Shown piece after piece: positions 8,086 to 14,686 of a stretch of DNA of 28,552 nt (within the stretch, counting starts at the first letter, position 1; the number at the start of each line of letters is the position of its first letter). Both the position numbers and the translations under genes were made by a program. This stretch comes from DTKY01 sp037440765 (lineage in GTDB: Bacteria > Acidobacteriota > Terriglobia > Bryobacterales > Bryobacteraceae). The stretch is from NCBI GenBank assembly GCA_037440765.1, contig JBBITL010000058.1, positions 1 to 28,552 of the forward strand, in the 5' to 3' direction. The notes below the pieces were generated by a model, which was given only the letters and a program-made list of their open reading frames with translations, made no database searches and was not told the origin of the DNA.

Positions 8086-8510
8086 GCCGTTCCCGTCTCC
8101 CGCGGCTTGCGGGCCGCCAGCGCATTCTCGACGGCCTCCAGCAGGACGCTCGCGTCCACCGGCTTGGAAATGTAGCGGTCCGGCCGGATCAGCTCACTCT
8201 CGGGCGACATCGGGAACAGCTCGTCGGGACTCTCCTGGATGGAGGACATCATGATGATCGGGACGCCGCGCAGCGCGGCGTAAGAATCCTGGTGTTTGAT
8301 CGCCTGCGTGACGCCGTATCCCTCCGAATCGCACTCCATCATCACGTCGAGCAGGATGAGGTCCGGCCCGTGCTCGACAGCTTTGCGCAACCCGTCTCTG
8401 CCGCAATCCGCTTCGATCACCGTGTAGCCGCGCCCCTCCAGCAGGTGCCTGACAGAAGTGCGGCAATCCGCGTCGTCGTCGATCATCAGCACTTTGGCGG
8501 GTCGGGGCAT
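8082..8510 (-). CDS. Stand-alone response-regulator receiver, first gene of the hyh signalling operon
   Basis: A 142-residue single receiver. The acidic pocket follows VLMID near the N terminus, the phosphoacceptor is Asp55 in LLDVMM and the conserved lysine is Lys116 in ISKPVD. As in the other stand-alone receiver, Asp is followed by VMMECDSEG instead of the usual MP turn, and the loop before the lysine is a few residues long. The start at 8510 is preferred over an in-frame ATG at 8522, because a GGAGG ribosome site (8516-8520) sits five bases before it. A good promoter lies upstream at 8560-8565. No DNA-binding domain is present, so this is not a classical transcription factor. Confidence 0.9.
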   Translation of the reverse strand: MPRPAKVLMIDDDADCRTSVRHLLEGRGYTVIEADCGRDGLRKAVEHGPDLILLDVMMECDSEGYGVTQAIKHQDSYAALRGVPIIMMSSIQESPDELFPMSPESELIRPDRYISKPVDASVLLEAVENALAARKPRETGTA

Positions 8511-8515
8511 CCGTG

Positions 8516-8520
8516 CCTCC
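8516..8520 (-). promoter_or_regulatory. Ribosome binding site deciding the start of the first receiver
   Basis: GGAGG on the minus strand, five bases before the ATG at 8510. The alternative ATG at 8522 has only CCTGC-type sequence before it, so 8510 is the better start. Confidence 0.75.
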
Positions 8521-8547
8521 ATGCAGGCCGGGTGTGGCTCCCCCCGG

Positions 8548-8573
8548 CCCTAGCTAGGGATTATAGAGTACTC
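8548..8573 (-). promoter_or_regulatory. Candidate sigma-70-type promoter with two palindromes
   Basis: On the minus strand a perfect TATAAT lies at 8560-8565, about 50 bases before the receiver start. The -35 region is weak (TGCGGT-like with a 17-base spacer). The perfect palindrome CCCTAGCTAGGG (8548-8559) directly follows the -10 box, where transcription would begin, and a second palindrome GAGTACTC (8566-8573) directly precedes it. This placement suits repressor or activator sites. No known consensus was recognised. Confidence 0.55.
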
Positions 8574-8642
8574 TTATCCGCAACCGCAGACCCGCCCCGC
8601 GAGGGCCGCGCACAGGCTGCGCGATGGCCGCCAGGGCTTCAC

Positions 8643-9062
8643 TCATCGCCACCTTCGGAGCAGGCGCGCCGCGCGGTGCGCGTTGGCTTCCGCAAGCGGC
8701 GACAGTCCCTCCCCGTGCGAAAAGTCCACTCCCGGCACGCGGCACAGAAAAGCCCGTCCTCCAAAACCGTACAGGGCGCGCGACAGGGCCACCACTTCGG
8801 CAGGCTGCATGGAGTGGCCCAGCGGCGCCGCCTGCGCCTGCACGGCCTGAACCGGCTCCAGGCGGACCTCGCCCGGCTGGATGTCAGCGTCGATGAACAC
8901 TACGCGCGGGGCGGAGGCGATCTGCTCGGCCACTTCGGGCGCAAGCTGGAACAGGCGCAACACCCGGACGCCCTCCAGCTCACCCACCAGGTCCAGGACG
9001 CGGTGGGCGGCGCCGTCGTCCCGCCGCAACTGGTTGCCCACCGCGACCAGGACTGTACTCAC
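8643..9062 (-). CDS. hoxW: [NiFe] hydrogenase maturation endopeptidase for the hox hydrogenase
   Basis: A 139-residue endopeptidase expected to cut the HoxH precursor. VLVAVGN-QLRRDDG near the N terminus matches the GxGNxxxxDDG signature. Asp16, Asp58 or Asp60 in VVFIDAD and His83 in LGHSM are the candidate nickel ligands. The start is the GTG at 9060-9062, which overlaps the hoxH stop as GTGA; an upstream ATG in frame would lie well inside hoxH and adds an unrelated tail. It is the last gene of the hox operon, and 132 bases separate it from the hyh signalling operon. It is clearly diverged from the other endopeptidase in this window, in line with separate substrates. Confidence 0.88.
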   Translation of the reverse strand: MSTVLVAVGNQLRRDDGAAHRVLDLVGELEGVRVLRLFQLAPEVAEQIASAPRVVFIDADIQPGEVRLEPVQAVQAQAAPLGHSMQPAEVVALSRALYGFGGRAFLCRVPGVDFSHGEGLSPLAEANAHRAARLLRRWR

Positions 9063-10486
9063 ACGCCGCGCGCCATCCGTGAGACCAGTTCGCCCGACCG
9101 GCGCCGCACTTCGACCACCATGGGCATGCGTCCCGCGGCGTGCGTCGAACACGACAGGCATGGATCGAAGCAGCGGATGGCCGCCTCCACCCGGTTGAGC
9201 ATGCCTTCCTCAAGCGCCCGTGGGTTCACAAAGCGCCGGGCGGCCTGCTCCACGGCCTTGTTCATGGCCAGATTGTTGTGCCCGGTGGCGATGACCAGGT
9301 TGGCGCGCTGGACCAGCCCGTTGGCGTCCACCACGTAGTCGTGGAACAGCGTTCCGCGGGGCGCCTCGCAGGCGCCCACCCCGTGCTCGCGGTTCTGCCC
9401 GGCGCGTGCCCGCACCTTGGCCCCGGTCAGCTCGGGGTCGCCGAGCAACTCTTCGATCCGCTCCACCGAGGTCAGCATCTCGATCAGCCGCGCCAGGTGA
9501 TAGTGGAACGACTGGCAGACGGCTCCGCGCGAGCGCTGCCGGAATTCGCGCAGCTCGCGGTCGGCCTGCGGCGTGCCGATCCGGGTGCACACGTTCAACC
9601 GCGCCAGCGGCCCCACGCGATACATGCCGCCAGGGTAGCCGAGCGGCTTGTAGTAGGGAAACTTAGTGAAGGACCACTCCTCGCTGGCCTCGCCGATGAA
9701 GGTGTGATAGCGCTGAGGGTCGAGGCCGTCAGCCACCATGTTGCCCTCGGCGTCCACGATGCGGATGCGCCCGTCGTAGAAGTCGATCTCCCCGTTCCGG
9801 CCCACCATGCCCAGGAACAGGGAGGGGAAGTTGCCGATATGCGCGATCTCGTCGCGGAACTCGTCCATCATCACCTTGAGCCTGTCCAGGGCGATGCGGA
9901 CCGTCTGGTAGGCCTCGGGCAGCCAGCTTGCGATTTCATCGCGCTCGGCCGCGCCGACGGCGCCGAGCACGCCTCCCGGGGTTCCCCAGGCCGGGTGGAT
10001 GCGCCTGCCGCCCACCAGTTCGATGATGCGCTGCCCGAACTGGCGCAGGCGGATGCCGCTCCGGGCGAATTCCGGGTCCCGGCCGATCAGCCCGAAGATG
10101 TTGCGCTCGCCGGGCTGCGAATCGAACCCCAGCAGCAGATCGGGCGACGACATGTGGAAGAAGCTCAGGGCGTGCGATTGCAGCACCTGGGCGTGATTGA
10201 CCAGGCGCCGCTGCTTGATGGCCGCCGCCGGCACCTCCACGCCCAGCAACTCGTCGCCGGCCTTGGAGGCCGCCAGGATGTGGCTCACCGGACAGATGCC
10301 GCAGGTGCGCGCCATCAGGCTGGGCATCTCGTGGAACGGCCGGCCCTGGCACAACTTTTCGAAGCCCCGGAACTCCACGACGTGAAACTGCGCCCCGCTG
10401 ATCTCCCCCTGCTCGTCGACGAAGATGGAGATCTTGGCGTGGCCCTCGATGCGGGTCACCGGGTGGATGAGGATCCGGCCGGCCAT
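9059..10486 (-). CDS. hoxH: Group 3d bidirectional [NiFe] hydrogenase large subunit HoxH
   Basis: A 475-residue catalytic subunit of the NAD-linked bidirectional hydrogenase. The N-terminal motif RTCGICPVSH gives Cys62 and Cys65; the C-terminal DPCLSCSTH gives Cys443 and Cys446. Cleavage is expected after His449, releasing a 26-residue tail, much longer than the eight residues of HyhL. Internal segments typical of HoxH (PVTRIEGHAKI, GPLARLNVC, EAPRGTLFHDY) are present. The start ATG lies immediately after the hoxY stop and the stop overlaps hoxW as GTGA. The full HoxEFUYH set in order makes the group 3d call firm. Confidence 0.95.
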   Translation of the reverse strand: MAGRILIHPVTRIEGHAKISIFVDEQGEISGAQFHVVEFRGFEKLCQGRPFHEMPSLMARTCGICPVSHILAASKAGDELLGVEVPAAAIKQRRLVNHAQVLQSHALSFFHMSSPDLLLGFDSQPGERNIFGLIGRDPEFARSGIRLRQFGQRIIELVGGRRIHPAWGTPGGVLGAVGAAERDEIASWLPEAYQTVRIALDRLKVMMDEFRDEIAHIGNFPSLFLGMVGRNGEIDFYDGRIRIVDAEGNMVADGLDPQRYHTFIGEASEEWSFTKFPYYKPLGYPGGMYRVGPLARLNVCTRIGTPQADRELREFRQRSRGAVCQSFHYHLARLIEMLTSVERIEELLGDPELTGAKVRARAGQNREHGVGACEAPRGTLFHDYVVDANGLVQRANLVIATGHNNLAMNKAVEQAARRFVNPRALEEGMLNRVEAAIRCFDPCLSCSTHAAGRMPMVVEVRRRSGELVSRMARGV

Positions 10487-11029
10487 CTACCCGAACCTCC
10501 CGCCCTCGCGGGACGGCGCCCTGCCATCCAGAAGGCTGGTAATCAGATCCCAAATGGCGTCCGCCGGCGGCGGGCAGCCCTGAAGATAGTAATCGACCTC
10601 CACCACCTCGTGAACCGGCCGCACGCGCTCCAGCAATCGCGGCACCACGGCGCCGCCCTCCGGGACGCCGGCGACAACCGTGGCGTTCTCGCGGTAGGAG
10701 CAGTTCAGCACATTCTCCAGGCCGAAGGCGTTGCGCATGGCGGTGACGTTGCCGGTGACGGCGCAGTCGCCGAATGAGACCAGCACCCCGGAGCGCGCGC
10801 GCACGGCGCGGATGTGCTCCAGGTGCTCGCTGTTGGCCACCGCGCCCTCCACCAGCGTGATGTCGGCCCCGGGGAAATCCTTGTGGTCGGTCAGTGGCGA
10901 GGCGCCCACCTCGACCAGGCGCGCCAGATCCACCAGGCGCTCGTCCAGGTCCAGGAACGACATGTGGCACCCTGAGCAGCCTCCCAGCCACACGGTCGCC
11001 AGTCTGGGCCTGCCGGTCAGCGGATCCAT
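10487..11029 (-). CDS. hoxY: Group 3d hydrogenase small subunit HoxY
   Basis: A 180-residue small subunit carrying the proximal [4Fe-4S] cluster. Ligands visible are Cys18 and Cys21 (GGCSGCHMSF), Cys89 (FGDCAVTGN) and Cys152 (LQGCPPPAD). No Tat signal is present and there are no further clusters, as usual for HoxY. The ATG at 11029 was chosen because GGGAGA lies about eight bases upstream and the conserved region begins at once; the frame is open further upstream but there lies inside hoxU. It overlaps the end of hoxU by 13 bases and abuts hoxH. Confidence 0.94.
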   Translation of the reverse strand: MDPLTGRPRLATVWLGGCSGCHMSFLDLDERLVDLARLVEVGASPLTDHKDFPGADITLVEGAVANSEHLEHIRAVRARSGVLVSFGDCAVTGNVTAMRNAFGLENVLNCSYRENATVVAGVPEGGAVVPRLLERVRPVHEVVEVDYYLQGCPPPADAIWDLITSLLDGRAPSREGGRFG

Positions 11030-11733
11030 TGGCGTTTCTCCCGGGCTGTGACGATGTACTTCAGGAACCACCGGTCCTTGCGCATCTCGGCCACCGTTCG
11101 CCCCTTGGCGAACAGCGCGCCTGTGGGGCAGACCTGCACGCACTTGCCGCAGGAAGTGCAGCTCTCGCTTTCACCCCATGGCTCGTCCTGATCGCAGATG
11201 ACGCGCGAGTTGGCGCCGCGGCCAAGGATGTCGAAGGTGTGCGCGCCCTCCACCTCGTCGCACACCCGCACGCAGCGCGTGCACAGCAGGCAGCGATTGT
11301 GGTCCAGCCCGAAGCGCTCGTGACTGGTGTCCACGCCCAGTTTGGGGAAGCGGTAGCGCAGGCGCACGTGCTCGATGCCCAGCTCGGCGGCCAGGTCCTG
11401 CAACTCGCAGGCGCCGTTGGTGACGCACACGGCGCATACGTGGTTGCGCTCGGCCAGCAGCAGCTCCACAATCAGGCGGCGGTGGCGCTTCAGGCGTTCG
11501 GTGGCGGTGCGCACCACCATGCCCTCCTCCACCGGCGTCATGCAGGCTGCGTGCAGCCTGCCTCGGCCCTCGATCTCCACCAGGCACATGCGGCAGGCGC
11601 CTATGTCCGAAATGCCGCCCACGTGGCAGATGCGCGGGATTTGAATGCGGTTCTCCCAGGCCACGTCGAAAATGGTCTGGCCGGTGACGCCGGTGCAGAC
11701 CCGCCCGTCGATTTCCAGCGTCTTGACGCTCAT
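11017..11733 (-). CDS. hoxU: Group 3d hydrogenase diaphorase Fe-S subunit HoxU
   Basis: A 238-residue homologue of the N-terminal part of complex I subunit NuoG, linking the diaphorase HoxEF to hydrogenase HoxYH. The plant-type [2Fe-2S] ligands are Cys36, Cys47, Cys50 and Cys64. A His-Cys3 [4Fe-4S] site uses His98, Cys100, Cys103 and Cys109. Two ferredoxin motifs use Cys148/151/154/158 and Cys192/195/198/202. Length and cluster order fit HoxU. It overlaps hoxF as ATGA at its start and hoxY by 13 bases at its end. Confidence 0.95.
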   Translation of the reverse strand: MSVKTLEIDGRVCTGVTGQTIFDVAWENRIQIPRICHVGGISDIGACRMCLVEIEGRGRLHAACMTPVEEGMVVRTATERLKRHRRLIVELLLAERNHVCAVCVTNGACELQDLAAELGIEHVRLRYRFPKLGVDTSHERFGLDHNRCLLCTRCVRVCDEVEGAHTFDILGRGANSRVICDQDEPWGESESCTSCGKCVQVCPTGALFAKGRTVAEMRKDRWFLKYIVTAREKRQWIR

Positions 11734-13379
11734 TGCGCGCCTCCCTGGACCTGGGCCGCGGACTCAAACCGGCAGCGGCCGGCCGCGCAGCGGCGTTCCC
11801 GCATGTGCTCCTCGTATTCCCGGCGGAAGTAGCGCAGGGTGCTCACCACCGGGTTGGGCGCCGTCTGTCCAAGTCCGCACAGCGAGGCTTCGCGGAGCAG
11901 GACGGCCAGTTCCTCCAGCATGGCCACGTCGGCCTCGGTGGCCTCGCCGCGCGTAATGCGCAGCAGGACGTCGTGCATCTCGACCGTGCCCGCGCGGCAG
12001 GGAACGCACTTGCCGCAAGACTCGTCCACGCAGAAGTCCATGAAGAAGCGGGCCACGTCCACCATGCACGAGCTTTCGTCCATGACGATGAGGCCGCCCG
12101 AGCCCATGATGGATCCAATGGCCGCCAGCGATTCGTAATCCACCGGCGTATCCAGGTGCTCGGCCGGGATGCAGCCTCCCGAAGGGCCGCCGGTCTGTGC
12201 GGCCTTGAAGGCCGCGCCGCCCGGCACACCGCCCCCGATCTCGAACAGGATGCTCCTGAGCGAAGTGCCCATGGGGACTTCGATCAGGCCGGTGTTGGCG
12301 ATCTTGCCGGCCAGGGCGAACACCTTGGTGCCCTTGCTCTCCGCGGTTCCGATTCCGGCGAACCAGGCGCTGCCGCGGCGGATGATGTCCGGGATGTTGG
12401 CGAAAGTCTCGACGTTGTTGATCAGCGTGGGCTTGCCCCACAGTCCGGACTCGGGCGGGTAGGGCGGACGCTGGCGCGGGTTCCCGCGGCGGCCCTCGAT
12501 AGAGGCCACCAGCGCGGTCTCCTCGCCGCAGACGAACGCGCCGGCGCCGATGCGCAGGTCTATTCGGAACCCGAAGCTGTTCTCGAAGATGTGACTGCCC
12601 AGCAACCGTTCGCGCTCGGCCTGTTTGACGGCGGCTTGCAGGCGCCGGATGGCCAGGCCGTATTCGCCCCGCACGTAGATATAGCCCTGCTGCGCTCCTA
12701 CGGCGTAGCCTGCGATGGCCATGCCCTCCAGCACGCGGTGCGGGTCGCCCTCCAGCATCGAGCGGTCCATGAAGGCGCCCGGGTCGCCCTCGTCGCCGTT
12801 GCAGACGACGTATCTGACCGGCGCAGGCTGCTTGGCGACCAGTTCCCACTTGAGTCCCGTGGGATAGCCCGCGCCCCCGCGGCCGCGCAGCCCGCTGGCT
12901 TTCACTTCCGCGATCACCTCCTGCGGCGTCATGTCCGAGAGGGCCTTGGCCAACGCCTGGTAGCCGTCGCAGGCGATGTAGTCCAGCAGCCGTTCCGGAT
13001 CCACGTAACCAGAGTTGGCCAGCACCACCTTGTGCTGCCGCACGAAGAAGGGCATCTGCGGGTCGATCCTCTTGTCCGCCGGCCCGCCGGCGGCCACCAG
13101 CGACTCCGCGTCCTCCGGCGTCACCCCGCCGTAGATCATCCCGTTGGAGGACGTGCGCACCAGGGGGGCGCGACTGCACAGGCCCATGCAGCCGGTGCCG
13201 CAAACCTCGACTTTGCCTTCCTTGCCCTGGGCTTTGATTTGGTCTGCGATGGCCTGGCGCAGGGTCTCGCTGCCGCAGGAGACGCAGCCCGCCGCCGTGC
13301 AGCAGTAGATGCGGTTTTCCAGCCCGGCCTGCCGCTGCTGTTCGCGTTCCTGTGCCTCGAACAGTTCTTCCTGGGTCAT
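11730..13379 (-). CDS. hoxF: Group 3d hydrogenase NADH/FMN diaphorase subunit HoxF
   Basis: A 549-residue flavoprotein where NAD(H) is oxidised or reduced. The N-terminal 100 residues form a thioredoxin-like [2Fe-2S] domain with cysteines at 26-35 and at 60/64/68. The NADH-binding RGRGGAGYPTGLKW follows at 165-178 and the FMN-binding NGDEGDPGAF at 194-203. A C-terminal [4Fe-4S] motif uses Cys455, Cys458, Cys461 and Cys501. A cysteine-containing tail (RRCAAGRC) ends the protein. The ATG overlaps hoxE as ATGA and the stop overlaps hoxU as ATGA. NADH-linked activity is established for the family. Confidence 0.95.
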   Translation of the reverse strand: MTQEELFEAQEREQQRQAGLENRIYCCTAAGCVSCGSETLRQAIADQIKAQGKEGKVEVCGTGCMGLCSRAPLVRTSSNGMIYGGVTPEDAESLVAAGGPADKRIDPQMPFFVRQHKVVLANSGYVDPERLLDYIACDGYQALAKALSDMTPQEVIAEVKASGLRGRGGAGYPTGLKWELVAKQPAPVRYVVCNGDEGDPGAFMDRSMLEGDPHRVLEGMAIAGYAVGAQQGYIYVRGEYGLAIRRLQAAVKQAERERLLGSHIFENSFGFRIDLRIGAGAFVCGEETALVASIEGRRGNPRQRPPYPPESGLWGKPTLINNVETFANIPDIIRRGSAWFAGIGTAESKGTKVFALAGKIANTGLIEVPMGTSLRSILFEIGGGVPGGAAFKAAQTGGPSGGCIPAEHLDTPVDYESLAAIGSIMGSGGLIVMDESSCMVDVARFFMDFCVDESCGKCVPCRAGTVEMHDVLLRITRGEATEADVAMLEELAVLLREASLCGLGQTAPNPVVSTLRYFRREYEEHMRERRCAAGRCRFESAAQVQGGAQ

Positions 13380-13843
13380 GCGACACCTATCTGATCCAGT
13401 TCGGCGTTCAACTGATCGCGTGTGACGTGGGCCATGATCTTGCCGTCGCGGATGACCGCCGGCGCCAGCCCGCAGCTTCCGATGCAGCGGACGCCGCTGA
13501 CGCTGACCTTCCCGTCGGCGCTGGTCTCGCCCGCCTTGCAGCCGCAGCGGTGCTCCAGCGTCTCCAGCAGCTCATGGGCGCCGGCCACGTAACAGGCCGT
13601 CCCCATGCACACCGAGAAGCTGTGCTCGCCCTTGGGCGCCAGAGAGAAGAAGTGGTAGAAGGTGACCACCCCCAGCACGCGGCTGGGTGGAAGGCGCAGC
13701 TTGCGGGCGATGGTCTTCAGCAGGTCCGGCGACAGGAACCCGTACAATTCCTGCGCGGTGTGAAGCACCTCGATGAGCGCGTCGCCGGCGTAATTGTGGC
13801 GCGACATGGCGCGCTCGAGCATCTTTCCGCGGTTGTCTTGCAC
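13376..13843 (-). CDS. hoxE: Group 3d hydrogenase [2Fe-2S] subunit HoxE (NuoE-like)
   Basis: A 155-residue thioredoxin-fold protein that binds one [2Fe-2S] cluster through Cys79, Cys84, Cys120 and Cys124. The DALIEVLHTAQELYG and VVTFYHFFSL segments are typical of HoxE/NuoE. The start used is GTG at 13843; the ATG seven codons downstream (13822), preceded by GGAAAG, is a fair alternative. It is the first gene of the hox operon, whose promoter and a 96-base leader lie in 13844-13976. The stop overlaps hoxF as ATGA. Confidence 0.93.
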   Translation of the reverse strand: MQDNRGKMLERAMSRHNYAGDALIEVLHTAQELYGFLSPDLLKTIARKLRLPPSRVLGVVTFYHFFSLAPKGEHSFSVCMGTACYVAGAHELLETLEHRCGCKAGETSADGKVSVSGVRCIGSCGLAPAVIRDGKIMAHVTRDQLNAELDQIGVA

Positions 13844-13946
13844 CGTTTCTCGTACCCCGACGCGAACGCCGCCTTCGGCTCCCGGCGGCCTGGCCAGCTT
13901 ACTCTAACCCGCAAACCCGGATTCACGTCTTGACCCCCGGACTTGT

Positions 13947-13976
13947 AGAATACACGACGGGATCACACTCCTGCAA
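13947..13976 (-). promoter_or_regulatory. Candidate promoter of the hoxEFUYHW operon
   Basis: On the minus strand TTGCAG (13971-13976) and TATTCT (13947-13952) are separated by 18 bases, close to sigma-70 consensus. Transcription would begin near 13940, leaving a leader of roughly 96 bases before hoxE. No FNR-type or other known operator was seen. Confidence 0.5.
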
Positions 13977-14023
13977 GCCGCCGCACCGCTCCTTCTTCAG
14001 CCGGCGGGCGCGCCCCTGACAGC

Positions 14024-14154
14024 CTGGTGTCCCGAGTCAGAAGTGCGCTGAACAAATGCGCCCGCTTGCTGACGCGCGGTTCTGTGCTTTCGAGGTGTTG
14101 CACAGAACCGTGACCGTGAGGGAGCGGGCTTGCAGGCCTACGGACTTCCGACTC
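14024..14154. repeat. Nested palindromic repeat, copy A, between ssb and the hox operon
   Basis: The core is an 11-bp perfect hairpin: 14077-14087 pairs with 14100-14110 around a 12-base loop. Outside it, 14060-14066 can pair with 14123-14129, and 14034-14044 with 14144-14154 (10 of 11). Positions 14074-14154 recur at 28110-28190 with 6 mismatches in 81 bases. Positions 14024-14044 recur as an exact 21-base inverted copy at 28180-28200. The repeat stops directly at the ssb stop codon (14155-14157). There is no T-tract, so it is not a classical intrinsic terminator, but it could stabilise the ssb message or block read-through into hox. The rest of 13844-14154 holds only the hox promoter and leader. 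Confidence 0.8.
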
Positions 14155-14628
14155 CTAGAACGGCACGTCGTCGTCACCGGCTTCGTAGTCCGGCGAGGGC
14201 GGCGGCTCCTCGGCGGGGCGGGCCGCCGCGCGTCGCGGGCCGCCCGCGGCGCCGGAGGACTGCGGGCGGGACTCCTCGCCGCCGTGTTCACCGCCCCTGC
14301 CGCCAACCAGGATGAGGTCGTCCGCCACCACCTCGGTGGTGTACACCTTCCTGCCGTCCTTGTCCTCGTAGCTGCGCGTTTGCAGGCGTCCTTCCAGGTA
14401 GACCTGCCGGCCCTTGGTCAGGTAGTTGGCGACATTCTCCTGGCGCCAGAGGACGACGTTATGCCAGTCGGTCTCCTCTTTCCACTCGCCGGTCTGCTGG
14501 TCCTTCCAGCGGCGGCTGGTGGCGATTGAAAACGTGGTCCGGGCGGCGCCGCCCGTGGTGAAGCGGGTCTCCGCGTCCCGGCCGAGATTGCCCAACAGGA
14601 TGACTTTGTTGACGCTGCGGGATGCCAT
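14155..14628 (-). CDS. ssb: Single-stranded DNA-binding protein
   Basis: A 157-residue SSB that coats single-stranded DNA in replication and repair. The N-terminal OB fold spans about residues 1-110 (VNKVILLGNLGRDAETR, WHNVVLWR, YLEGRLQTRSYEDKDG). A Gly/Pro/Ala-rich linker leads to the acidic tail DDDVPF, close to the canonical DDDIPF that binds partner proteins. It lies upstream of hox on the same strand but is separated from it by about 310 bases with a structured repeat and a promoter, so it is probably its own unit. It is divergent from the gene starting at 14687, 58 bases away. Confidence 0.97.
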   Translation of the reverse strand: MASRSVNKVILLGNLGRDAETRFTTGGAARTTFSIATSRRWKDQQTGEWKEETDWHNVVLWRQENVANYLTKGRQVYLEGRLQTRSYEDKDGRKVYTTEVVADDLILVGGRGGEHGGEESRPQSSGAAGGPRRAAARPAEEPPPSPDYEAGDDDVPF

Positions 14629-14686
14629 ATCCCCTGCACTCTATCACACGGCGCCCGGACATGCTGTGGCAGAATTTAGGGAGCCG

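Noticed and set aside
13930..13951. Plus-strand promoter (TTGACC ... TAGAAT)
   Set aside because: The spacer is only about 10 bases and no plus-strand gene follows; the minus-strand reading with an 18-base spacer fits hoxE.
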